The notes under the pieces: model-generated
Seen by the model: only the letters and a program-made list of their open reading frames with translations
Told to the model about the DNA's origin: nothing
Databases searched by the model: none
Source: Selenomonas sp. TAMA-11512
Lineage (GTDB): Bacteria > Bacillota > Negativicutes > Selenomonadales > Selenomonadaceae
Direction of reading: 5' to 3'
NCBI RefSeq assembly: GCF_037076525.1
Contig: NZ_AP029018.1
Span: 1,575,001 to 1,639,000 of the forward strand
Length of the DNA: 64,000 nucleotides
Shown here: piece after piece, positions 19,322-26,466 of the stretch
Numbering within the stretch: position 1 is the stretch's first letter
How the letters are laid out: every line of letters starts with the position of its first letter
Position numbers and translations under genes: made by a program

Positions 19322-20437
19322 CTAAAACTTCAAGTTCCATCCCAGCGCTTTTCCTATTTCTTTTGCCTCTCTATCCGCACCGAGCACCGTCCCCTGCAGC
19401 GTCGTCATCAGCGTACCGACCCGCATGGTGCCGAAGAGATATCGCTTCGCGCGCTCCGAGGCCCGCTCAGATAAGATATCATAGACATATGTGAGATGCT
19501 GCGCCTCTATAACGGGCAGAGCCTCTTCCGTTGTCGCGGCGGCAAGAATTTTTTTGACCTCCGCTGCCGGCAGCCCTTCCGCCGCGGCGTAAGCGGCAAT
19601 CGCCTCAAGACGACCGTCCGCCATGCGGTTATGCGTGTAAAAAGAACCTGCGGCGACCTTGGCAAGTTTGCCGATATGCCCCAGGAGCAGCACGCTCTCG
19701 ATATCCCGATCCGCTGCCGCCTCAAGCATAAAACCAATAAAATTGCTCGTCTGAACGAGCGCTTCCTCCGGAAGTCCAAAGGAGACTGCCACGCGCTCGC
19801 CGATCTTCCCGGGGACAAAGATGAGAGACTTGTACCCTGCAGCCTTTGCCATATCAATCTGCAGTACCAAAGAATTTTTGAACCCTTCCTCCGACATCGG
19901 ACGCAGTACGCCTGTCGTACCGATGACGGATATGCCTCCCACAATGCCCAATGTCGGGTTGAGTGTTTTCTTAGAGAGTTCTACACCGGCAGGGATGGAG
20001 ATCGTGACATCGACGTCCGCCTTTTCCCCCAAGACCTCTTTCACCATATTCGCAATGAGCTCTCGAGGCCCCGGATTGATTGACGGTTCACCAACAGCGA
20101 CCGAAAGCCCCGGCTTCGTCACATAGCCGATGCCCTCTCCCGCGAAGTAACGTATACCTTCCCCATCCTCACGCAGGACGACCTCCGTAAAGACCGATAC
20201 ACCATTCGTGATGTCCGGATCATCGCCCGCATCCTTGATGACCTCAGCGATAACACCCTTCTCCGTCAATTGAAGGGATTGAATAGGAATAGAGAGCCGC
20301 GTGCCGTCCAGTGCCCGAACCTCTATCGGCAATGTATGATCCGCATCCCATTCTCCCTTGAGATATAGGAGCGCCGCCTTCACGCCTGCCGCCGCGCACG
20401 CACCCGTTGTATAACCGCCCCGCAGCACCTTTGCCAT
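19322..20437 (-). CDS. cbiD: Cobalt-precorrin-5B C1-methyltransferase CbiD
   Basis: Methylates C1 in the anaerobic pathway. The 371-aa protein begins KVLRGGYTTGACAAAGVKAA, the CbiD hallmark, with INPGPRELIANMV near 120 and LLGHIGKLAKVAAGSFYTHN near 245. It is the first gene of the 15-gene cobalamin operon, with its own promoter 45-73 bases upstream and an insertion sequence just beyond. CbiL, which acts earlier in the pathway, is not in the cluster. Confidence 0.96.
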   Translation of the reverse strand: MAKVLRGGYTTGACAAAGVKAALLYLKGEWDADHTLPIEVRALDGTRLSIPIQSLQLTEKGVIAEVIKDAGDDPDITNGVSVFTEVVLREDGEGIRYFAGEGIGYVTKPGLSVAVGEPSINPGPRELIANMVKEVLGEKADVDVTISIPAGVELSKKTLNPTLGIVGGISVIGTTGVLRPMSEEGFKNSLVLQIDMAKAAGYKSLIFVPGKIGERVAVSFGLPEEALVQTSNFIGFMLEAAADRDIESVLLLGHIGKLAKVAAGSFYTHNRMADGRLEAIAAYAAAEGLPAAEVKKILAAATTEEALPVIEAQHLTYVYDILSERASERAKRYLFGTMRVGTLMTTLQGTVLGADREAKEIGKALGWNLKF

Positions 20438-20481
20438 CCCTGTCCCTCCCTTGACGGTCTTATTGTATGATATTGCCTCTT

Positions 20482-20510
20482 ATTATAACACTTCTCAATG
20501 GAACTGTAAA
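20482..20510 (-). promoter_or_regulatory. Sigma-A-type promoter of the cobalamin operon
   Basis: On the minus strand TTTACA (20510-20505), a 17-base spacer and TATAAT (20487-20482). The implied leader to the cbiD ATG at 20437 is under 45 bases, far too short for a cobalamin riboswitch of about 200 bases. The promoter lies 30 bases from the inner edge of the IS481-like element and is not made by its terminal repeat. Confidence 0.75.
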
Positions 20511-20540
20511 AGAGGCTATATCCCACTGCAAAGTCTACAC

Positions 20541-21597
20541 TGTAGGTTTACAATAGATATGTTACACAAGTAAATGAAAAGAAAGCCTTTTTGTGATATG
20601 CTCTATCTACGAAAACAAACCATACACAAAGGAGGCTTTCTCATGAAGAGCATAACACAGGACCTCAAGTATTATCAAGCGATTCTTTCCTACGCAGATA
20701 AGCACGGCGTCACAAAGGCTGCCATCAAGTACCGTACCTATCGCCAATTCATCTACCGACTGCGCAACCGCTACGATGGTACTTTGGAATCCCTTGCCCC
20801 TAAGTCTCGTCGTCCACATCATCATCCCAACGAGCACGCAGACGAGGAGATCGCTCTCATTCGTCGGATGCGCAAACGTCACACCAATACAGGTCTTGTC
20901 CGCTTCTGGGTGTGCCTACGCAAAAAGGGCTATACTCGATCCATCGCAGGTCTTTACCGCTGCATGAGACGCCTCGGGCTCCAAACGGTCAAACCCAAGA
21001 AGCCCGCATATAAACCAAAACCCTATAAGCAGGCAACCTTCCCCGGAGAAAAGGTACAGATTGATGTCAAAGTCGTTCCCTCTGCCTGCATTGTTGGAGA
21101 TGCAAAGGAACAGGGCGAGAAAATGTACCAATATACAGCCATTGATGAATGTACGCGTTTCCGCTTTATCGCAGCATTTAAGGAGCAATCCACCTACTCG
21201 TCCATGCGCTTCCTGCAGCAGCTGATCCAACGTTTCCCGTTCAAGATACACAAGGTACAAACGGATAATGGAGTGGAATTTACGAAGCGTTTCCAAGCGG
21301 CAGATGAGGAAAATCTGACGCTGTTTGAAAGAGAACTGAAGCGCCTTGGCATTGCGCATCAGAAGATTCGCCCCTATACCCCGAGACATAACGGTAAGGT
21401 AGAGCGTTCACATCGAAAGGACAACGAGGAGTTTTACGCCACGCATACGTTTTATTCGTTTGAGGATTTCAAGGTGCAGCTTGCCCGACGCAACAGGGAG
21501 TATAACAACTTCCCTATGCGTCCCCTCGGATGGAAGTCTCCTCGTGAGGCGCTTTCTCTGCTCCTCTCTTGTGTAACATATGATTGACAAACCTACA
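20541..21597 (+). mobile_element. IS481-like insertion sequence, copy 1
   Basis: Terminal inverted repeats of about 30 bp lie at 20541-20570 and 21568-21597; both begin TGTAGGTTT and end ATGTTACACAAG. They enclose one transposase gene whose stop codon falls inside the right repeat. The flanks show no direct repeat: the left side is the cbiD upstream region, the right side is the 3' end of an IS30 element. Loss of the target duplication suggests a deletion or recombination after insertion. Confidence 0.88.
20643..21587 (+). CDS. IS481-like DDE transposase
   Basis: About 314 aa with an N-terminal helix-turn-helix (KAAIKYRTYRQFIYRLRNRY) and an rve-type DDE core: D in KVQIDVKVV, D in VQTDNGVEF, E in HNGKVERSH. 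The ATG at 20643 has AAAGGAGG about 7 bases upstream. It is related to the transposase at 28287-29306 (same DDE surroundings, VVPSAC and GWKSP segments) but clearly diverged, so they are separate elements of one group rather than recent copies. Confidence 0.9.
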   Translation: MKSITQDLKYYQAILSYADKHGVTKAAIKYRTYRQFIYRLRNRYDGTLESLAPKSRRPHHHPNEHADEEIALIRRMRKRHTNTGLVRFWVCLRKKGYTRSIAGLYRCMRRLGLQTVKPKKPAYKPKPYKQATFPGEKVQIDVKVVPSACIVGDAKEQGEKMYQYTAIDECTRFRFIAAFKEQSTYSSMRFLQQLIQRFPFKIHKVQTDNGVEFTKRFQAADEENLTLFERELKRLGIAHQKIRPYTPRHNGKVERSHRKDNEEFYATHTFYSFEDFKVQLARRNREYNNFPMRPLGWKSPREALSLLLSCVTYD

Positions 21598-21704
21598 TAC
21601 CCACGCAAAATCTTCGACTATAAGACGGCAAATGATATGTATGCAGAGGCTATATCATGTATCAAAGTTTAACTGAACCTATGCGACAATTAAACTTGCA
21701 ATTT
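21598..21704 (+). repeat. IS30-family 3' end remnant (107 bp, shared with 56616-56722)
   Basis: This stretch is the same as 56616-56722, the last about 28 codons of an IS30 transposase (ending with YAEAISCIKV and a stop) plus the right terminal repeat. It begins exactly at the outer edge of the IS481-like element, which therefore inserted in, or recombined with, an IS30 copy whose remainder is gone. Confidence 0.9.
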
Positions 21705-21734
21705 GCCCCAGGTAAGTCAAGTAATTAAAATTGC

Positions 21735-21763
21735 TTGCACACCATATCACTTTGTGATAAAAT
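21735..21763 (+). promoter_or_regulatory. Sigma-A-type promoter for rpmB
   Basis: TTGCAC (21735-21740), 17-base spacer, TAAAAT (21758-21763). The leader to the rpmB ATG is about 90 bases and ends in AAGGAGGTG. The insertion debris stops 30 bases upstream, so the promoter is intact. Confidence 0.72.
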
Positions 21764-21860
21764 AATTCTGTTGTCACGAAGCCTGTTTTTGAAGCAGCTC
21801 GTACAGCGTATCTATAAAGTCCGCAGCTCAAGGCTCAGCGGCTGTTAAGGAGGTGTCCCC

Positions 21861-22052
21861 ATGGCAAGTGTTTGCGAAGTCTGCGCAAAGGGTGAAATGT
21901 CCGGCATGAATGTCAGCCACTCCCACCTCAAGACAAAGCGCAAGTGGAAACCGAACATTCAGCGCGTTCGTGCTGTTGTTGCCGGTGAAACAAAGCATAT
22001 CAATGTATGCACTCGTTGCCTGCGTTCCGGCAAGGTTGAGCGTGCCATCTGA
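21861..22052 (+). CDS. rpmB: 50S ribosomal protein L28
   Basis: A 63-aa ribosomal protein with the L28 pattern: MASVCEVC at the start, GMNVSHSHLKTKRKWKPNIQ in the middle and CTRCLRSGKVER near the end. The two Cys pairs (5/8 and 51/54) indicate the zinc-binding form. AAGGAGGTG lies about 7 bases upstream of the ATG. It is monocistronic, with its own promoter and terminator. Confidence 0.97.
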   Translation: MASVCEVCAKGEMSGMNVSHSHLKTKRKWKPNIQRVRAVVAGETKHINVCTRCLRSGKVERAI

Positions 22053-22137
22053 GATCTTTCGCGAGGATCTGTAAGAATTACATTGATATATCAAACCTCA
22101 AGAACGCATAAACCTTTTAATTAAACGGTTTACAGAG

Positions 22138-22173
22138 AAAGAACCTGCCTCTCGAAGGTCGGGTTCTTTTTTC
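22138..22173 (+). terminator. Rho-independent terminator of rpmB
   Basis: Hairpin with arms AAAGAACC (22138-22145) and GGTTCTTT (22162-22169), followed by a T-rich tract. About 85 bases after the rpmB stop. Confidence 0.75.
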
Positions 22174-22219
22174 TTTCTGTTGTCACCCTTTCGCGTCCAT
22201 AGTTCGATCTGTCAAACAA

Positions 22220-22283
22220 CAATAAAGCCGCCTTGGCCTGCAATGCTCTCACGGAGCGGGCGCAAGCCAAGACGGCTTTATTG
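22220..22283. terminator. Long hairpin, terminator of the cupin gene (and backup for rpmB)
   Basis: Arms of 18 bases at 22220-22237 and 22266-22283 (one mismatch in CAATAAAGCCG...CTTGGC), with A/T-rich outer ends on both strands. It lies between the convergent rpmB and cupin genes. Confidence 0.75.
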
Positions 22284-22314
22284 TGTTCTGCCGACACGAT
22301 TGTTATCAACGTCT

Positions 22315-22650
22315 CTATGCCGGGAAGGCAACCGTCAAGAGCATCTTAAAGTTTTCAATCCCATAGACTGCGTGCGGATGATTTGCCGGCATGACGATGG
22401 CCTGCCCTGTCTCAAGGATGAACTTCTCATCGTCGATTGTGACCTCGCCCTTTCCGTCGAGGACCTGAACGATGGCATCCCCTTTGGACTCGTGTGTGCT
22501 GATTCCCTCTCCTTTTGCAAAGGCAAACAGCGTCAGCCCAATCCCCTGATTCTGAACCAGTGTCTTTGAGACGACCTGGCCATCCGCGTAAGCAATCTGA
22601 TCTGCAAAGCGCAGCACTTCTTTTTCGGCTATATTCTTCAAGACGGACAT
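22315..22650 (-). CDS. Small cupin-domain protein
   Basis: About 111 aa single-domain cupin with the two conserved motifs: G-x5-HxHExxE-like GISTHESKGDAIVQVLDGKGE and GQAIVMPANHPHAVYGIENFKM. Substrate cannot be told from sequence; such proteins are often metal-binding sensors or small enzymes. The ATG at 22650 has GAGGAGG 7 bases upstream and is preferred over a start at 22680. Upstream on the minus strand a TATACT lies beside a short palindrome (AACAAG...CTTGTT, 22701-22722), a possible operator. Confidence 0.85.
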   Translation of the reverse strand: MSVLKNIAEKEVLRFADQIAYADGQVVSKTLVQNQGIGLTLFAFAKGEGISTHESKGDAIVQVLDGKGEVTIDDEKFILETGQAIVMPANHPHAVYGIENFKMLLTVAFPA

Positions 22651-22757
22651 AGTAAAAACCTCCTCATTAACTCTCAGCAAAAATTGATTTCACTGACAGT
22701 ATAACAAGGAGGTTCCCGCTTGTTTGTAATATTTGGTACAAGACCGGTATCGCCCGT

Positions 22758-23591
22758 TCAGGCTTCTACATAGAGTCCTTTCACGGCGATATTGACCTCT
22801 CGTACATTCATGCCCGTCATATATTCGACGGTCTCTCGCACCTTTTCCTGCGCTTCTTTAATGAGCGTAGGGATATGCGCGCCGTACGTCAGAACGACCT
22901 CGCAGCTGATGGACAGGCCGTAGTTCTCGTCGCCTTTTAACAGGTGCTTGACGGAGATCGCTCCGATTTCCGAGACATACTTCTTTTCTTTCGCTACACG
23001 GCGTACAATCATCTTGACCGCCGCGTCATCAATGAGAAGTTTGCCGTAATAGCTGAACGCCGGCCGAACAATCGACTTCTCACCGAGCTTGCGTCTATGG
23101 GAGCGTCCGCGCTTGAAGAAGGTCTGTATGGGATCGATCAGCAGCCCTGAAGCATGCGGCTTCAGCTCAATCGTGGGCACGGGAATAATGTGTTTGCCCT
23201 GTTTAAGACGGGCAAATTGCGCTTTCTGCATCTCGCGCTGCGTCGCTATGTCTTCAATGCGAATGATTTGCTCAATCGTGGGCAGCTCCAAAATACGAGC
23301 AATTTTGTGAACCATATTCTCGCTCGTACCGAGTATCAAGATACGATGCGGCTTGTGCTTCGCAATCGCCTTCCGCACTTCTTCCGCATGTCCCGGAGGT
23401 GTAAAGATGGCGCGGCGCACGGCCATAATCTTACTTGGCTCTGTCTTCGCGGATGTCCCGGCAATGATTTTCCCATCTTGAATCAAAAGCCCGTCATCAA
23501 TGATGGCATCTGCTTGATGCGCATGCGCAACCAAAAGAGCACGGTGGCTTTTGCCGGTGCCGGAAGGTCCGACAAGCGCAATCACATCCAT
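22758..23591 (-). CDS. P-loop NTPase fused to an Asp23/Gls24-like domain
   Basis: About 277 aa with an unusual architecture. Residues 1-20 hold a Walker A (VGPSGTGKSHRA), followed by IDDGLLIQDGKII near 32 and RRAIFTPPGHAEEVRKAI near 62, an NTPase-like half. The C-terminal about 100 residues (SYYGKLLIDDAAVKMIVRRV to the end) resemble Asp23/Gls24 (DUF322) envelope-stress proteins. Start ATG 23591 has GAGGTG upstream. Function unknown; it is downstream of the PHP gene on the same strand with a 74-base gap. Confidence 0.7.
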   Translation of the reverse strand: MDVIALVGPSGTGKSHRALLVAHAHQADAIIDDGLLIQDGKIIAGTSAKTEPSKIMAVRRAIFTPPGHAEEVRKAIAKHKPHRILILGTSENMVHKIARILELPTIEQIIRIEDIATQREMQKAQFARLKQGKHIIPVPTIELKPHASGLLIDPIQTFFKRGRSHRRKLGEKSIVRPAFSYYGKLLIDDAAVKMIVRRVAKEKKYVSEIGAISVKHLLKGDENYGLSISCEVVLTYGAHIPTLIKEAQEKVRETVEYMTGMNVREVNIAVKGLYVEA

Positions 23592-23665
23592 CGACTTCAC
23601 CTCTTTACAAACCCGTTCCATCCGTCAGACACCTTCCAAGGGCGCGCGTTGGATACAGCAAAGAA

Positions 23666-24508
23666 TCAAGCGTACGTATGCCCCTTAATAGGGCGATACA
23701 GCTCCTCTCCGATTTTGTCATCTATGACAAACAGACCGAGATCTCCGGGGTATCTGGGATTATTAGCCCCATGAAAATCCGATCCGCCGGTCACAAGAAG
23801 ACCGTGTTTTTCCGCTAACTGCAGGTATCGATTCGTATCTTCCTCACTGTGCTTCGGATAGTACGCCTCTATGCCGTCGAATCCTTTTCGCAGCAAGCTT
23901 TCAACAAGCGAATCATCGCCAATCAGCTTCGGATGTGCAAGGACAGAGATTCCGCCCGCGTTGTGAATCAGACGCAAAACCTCCTCAACGGAGAGTCGGT
24001 AATGGGAAACATACGCCTCCTTCCCTCTCGTGAGCAATGTGTCATACGCCTCACTGACCGTCGGAAAGAAGCCTTTGCTGACGAGCACGCGGGCAATGTG
24101 CGAACGGCTGATGGAACGGCTGTCGCCGGCAATCTGCAAGACCTCCGTCTCGCTGATGGGATAACCGATCGTTTTCAGCTTTTCAATGATCTGTGCAAAC
24201 CGCGTCCAGCGTGCTTCACCAACATCGTTTAACCGATCGTTGAGCTCACGCTGATAGATATCGATGTTATAGCCAAGAATGTGCACCTCATGATTAGGAT
24301 TCTCAGCGCTGAACTCAATCCCCGGAATGATGCCGATGCCCTTCGTCGGATAAAGTCCTTCTTCGTAGAGATACGTAATGCCTTCCACGGTATCGTGATC
24401 CGTAATGGCGATATACCGCAGCTTTTTCTCTCGCGCCAGGGCTATAATCTCTTCCGGCGTCATCGTCCCATCTGAAAACGTGGTGTGCATATGAAGGTCG
24501 CTAGCTAT
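23666..24508 (-). CDS. PHP-domain phosphoesterase, probable AUA start
   Basis: PHP metal-dependent phosphoesterase of the YciV (nucleotide 3',5'-bisphosphatase/RNase AM) type: [18 protein letters not shown] at the start, ITDHDTVEG near 38, GIEFSAEN near 70, VLAHPKL near 190 and TGGSDFHG near 240, covering the usual metal ligands. The first canonical ATG (24490) would remove the first His of the HxH motif and has no ribosome site. An in-frame ATA at 24508 restores the standard N-terminus and lies 5 bases after GAAGGGG. I therefore place the start there, with an assembly error as the alternative. Confidence 0.82.
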   Translation of the reverse strand: MASDLHMHTTFSDGTMTPEEIIALAREKKLRYIAITDHDTVEGITYLYEEGLYPTKGIGIIPGIEFSAENPNHEVHILGYNIDIYQRELNDRLNDVGEARWTRFAQIIEKLKTIGYPISETEVLQIAGDSRSISRSHIARVLVSKGFFPTVSEAYDTLLTRGKEAYVSHYRLSVEEVLRLIHNAGGISVLAHPKLIGDDSLVESLLRKGFDGIEAYYPKHSEEDTNRYLQLAEKHGLLVTGGSDFHGANNPRYPGDLGLFVIDDKIGEELYRPIKGHTYA

Positions 24509-24534
24509 GGGAGCCCCTTCTTTCTTTATAATCG

Positions 24535-24795
24535 TTATTTCTTTTGGACAACAAGGCGGATTGCTGTGCGCTCCTCGCCATTGATTTCAATTTCGGCAAA
24601 GGAGGGCACGCAGTAGATATCAATATCCTCAGGTGCCAGGAATCCCTTCGCAATGGCTATCGACTTCACCGCTTGATTCGTGGCGCCGGCGCCGATAGCC
24701 TGCAGCTCCGCTTCACCGGCATTGCGCATAACAGCGGACAATGCGCCTGCAACGCTATGAGGGTTCGACTTCGCGGACACTTTCAAAATTTCCAT
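24535..24795 (-). CDS. spoVS: Stage V sporulation protein S-like protein (SpoVS/Alba-like)
   Basis: 86 aa matching SpoVS almost end to end: [40 protein letters not shown] and [17 protein letters not shown]. SpoVS is a small nucleic-acid-binding-like protein affecting late sporulation in Bacillus, and it is widespread in lineages that do not sporulate. It sits beside ymdB and near rny, a conserved Firmicute neighbourhood. Confidence 0.95.
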   Translation of the reverse strand: MEILKVSAKSNPHSVAGALSAVMRNAGEAELQAIGAGATNQAVKSIAIAKGFLAPEDIDIYCVPSFAEIEINGEERTAIRLVVQKK

Positions 24796-24813
24796 GTAAA
24801 TCCTCGTTCCTTT

Positions 24814-25605
24814 CTAAAAACAATTTGTTTTATGATGATACTGTAATCTCTCAATGGAAACGGTGCGGTTTGTCGCATCGTCAATCTCCACAATCACAGC
24901 GGAATAGACCTCATCACCTTCCGCAACCTCAAACCGAACGGGGCGTCCCGTCAAGAACTTCTCTATGACACGCTCTGTGCGTACGCCTAGGATCGAGTTC
25001 GCGGGTCCCGTCATACCGAGATCCGTAATATACGCCGTCCCCTTTGATAGGAGCACCTCATCCGCCGTCTGCACATGCGTATGCGTACCGACGACCGCAT
25101 TGACACGGCCGTCCAAATAGGCGCCCATCGCCATCTTTTCCGAGGTCGCTTCCGCGTGAAAGTCCAAAAAGATGATATCCGCCTCATCCTTTATCTCCTT
25201 CAAAAGCTCATCGACCTTTTGAAACGGACAATCAATCGGCGGCATAAACACTCTGCCGGACAGATTCAGCACAGCGATTGTCTTCGCCTTCCACGGATAG
25301 AGGCAATAGCCCTTACCCGGAGCTCCATCGGGGTAATTGGCGGGACGTATCAAAAACGGTTCATCATCGATAAACTCCAAGACGTCCTTTTTATCCCATA
25401 CATGATTTCCGGAAGTTACAATGTCGGCGCCCGCATGATACAGCGCATCGAGTGACTTCCTCGTAAAACCTTTGCCGCCGGCGGAGTTTTCTCCATTGAC
25501 GACAATGATGTCAATGTTTTTCTCTCTTTTGAGCTTCGGGGTAAAACGGGCAAATGCTTCACGACCTGTGCGGCCGCATACATCTCCCACCAGCATGACT
25601 TTCAA
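24814..25605 (-). CDS. ymdB: YmdB family metallophosphoesterase
   Basis: 263-aa calcineurin-like phosphoesterase (2',3'-cyclic nucleotide phosphodiesterase family). It begins KVMLVGDVCGRTGREAF with the first metal ligands, then VVNGENSAGGKGFT, SGNHVWDKKD near 66 and GTHTHVQTADEVLL near 175. The start is a TTG at 25605 with AGGAGG 8 bases upstream. YmdB influences RNase Y-linked regulation in Bacillus, and rny lies two genes upstream here. Confidence 0.94.
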   Translation of the reverse strand: MKVMLVGDVCGRTGREAFARFTPKLKREKNIDIIVVNGENSAGGKGFTRKSLDALYHAGADIVTSGNHVWDKKDVLEFIDDEPFLIRPANYPDGAPGKGYCLYPWKAKTIAVLNLSGRVFMPPIDCPFQKVDELLKEIKDEADIIFLDFHAEATSEKMAMGAYLDGRVNAVVGTHTHVQTADEVLLSKGTAYITDLGMTGPANSILGVRTERVIEKFLTGRPVRFEVAEGDEVYSAVIVEIDDATNRTVSIERLQYHHKTNCF

Positions 25606-25679
25606 GCAGCAGTCCTCCTATAAATTTATTTTCGCTTCTTGCAGTCTTGCTCGTATCTGCCTGAGCGGCAGCACATCTT

Positions 25680-25841
25680 AGGAAACACTGATAAATGCAA
25701 CACAGCCATCTTGGCGCATCTTTTCCGCCCTCTCTTTGTCGGCAACTCCTCCACAGAGAAAGCCTCTGCGTCCGGGTTGCCTCCTTGATAGAACGAAAAA
25801 TCTACACCAATCTGACAGACTTCATTTTATCAGCGCTTCCT
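25680..25841. repeat. MITE-like palindromic repeat, long copy (162 bp)
   Basis: Ends are inverted: AGGAAACACTGATAAATG at the left, and the right end reads AGGAAGCGCTGATAAAATGA on the other strand, continuing AGTCTGTCAGATTG. The same end sequence occurs in a 57-bp version at 42578-42634. It carries no ORF of note and lies between ymdB and the next gene upstream. The interior is GC-rich with further short inverted repeats, so the transcript would fold strongly. Confidence 0.8.
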
Positions 25842-25842
25842 A

Positions 25843-26364
25843 CTATTTATTGAATACCATAACGCGGCCGCCCTCACGAACACCAATCATCCGTTCATGA
25901 ATGCGGCTGACCTTGAGCGAGCCGATCATGTGGTCAATCGCCTCTTCACGAAGCATTTCTTCCTCTTCGTACAGATCATTTTTCTCTTCCTGCTCACTCA
26001 AGAGGAGCTTTTCAAAGAGCTCCCGCATCAGATTTGCAATCAGATTGATCTCCCCGCGGGAAAGCGTCTCCACATCACGATCAATGTAGAAGAATGCGGT
26101 ATTGCCCTGACCTTCCAAGGTGAAGTTGATTCTGGCGCCGCTGAATCCTTCCAAACCGTGATACGTCAATATGCTTTCTTCAAGGTATTGCGCCGTCTTT
26201 CGGAAGGTCTCCGGCGTTAACATCCCCTGCAGCGTGAAGGAAAAATGCAGTGTTTCATCCTTCGGCTCATAGCTTACCGTACCGATCTCCGGATAGCAAA
26301 CGAGAATAGAGACCAAGAGATTTACCGCATCCATATCCGGTTTTTTCGCTTTTCTAAAATTCAT
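25843..26364 (-). CDS. Conserved-looking hypothetical protein, 173 aa
   Basis: Not recognised. It starts MNFRKAKKPDMDAVNLLVSI with a GAGG about 7 bases before the ATG. The N-terminal two thirds look like an alpha/beta domain (LHFSFTLQGMLTPETF, GARINFTLEGQGNTAFFYID); the C-terminal third is acidic and helical (EQEEKNDLYEEEEMLREEA), possibly coiled coil. No signal peptide, membrane span or metal motif is visible. Position between rny and ymdB suggests a role in RNA turnover, but that is inference. The stop is 2 bases from a MITE-like repeat. Confidence 0.7.
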   Translation of the reverse strand: MNFRKAKKPDMDAVNLLVSILVCYPEIGTVSYEPKDETLHFSFTLQGMLTPETFRKTAQYLEESILTYHGLEGFSGARINFTLEGQGNTAFFYIDRDVETLSRGEINLIANLMRELFEKLLLSEQEEKNDLYEEEEMLREEAIDHMIGSLKVSRIHERMIGVREGGRVMVFNK

Positions 26365-26416
26365 GGCAAATACCTCGTCCGCCCAAAGACTTCCAATCTC
26401 ACAGCGATTCTAAGAA

Positions 26417-26457
26417 AATAAGGGTGCAGAAGAAAGAGACTCTTCGACACCCTTATT
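26417..26457 (-). terminator. Rho-independent terminator after rny
   Basis: Arms AATAAGGGTG and CACCCTTATT (26417-26426 and 26448-26457), followed on the minus strand by TTTTC. It lies 10 bases beyond the rny stop, separating rny from the 173-aa gene. Confidence 0.78.
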
Positions 26458-26466
26458 ATACTACGT

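Noticed and set aside
20438-20481. Cobalamin riboswitch upstream of cbiD
   Set aside because: The interval between promoter and start is under 45 bases, and no B12-box consensus was seen on either strand there or between cbiE and cbiD.
20511-20522. 12-base match AGAGGCTATATC to the IS30 3' end, just left of the IS481-like element
   Set aside because: Too short and not extended on either side to be called an IS30 remnant; could be chance.
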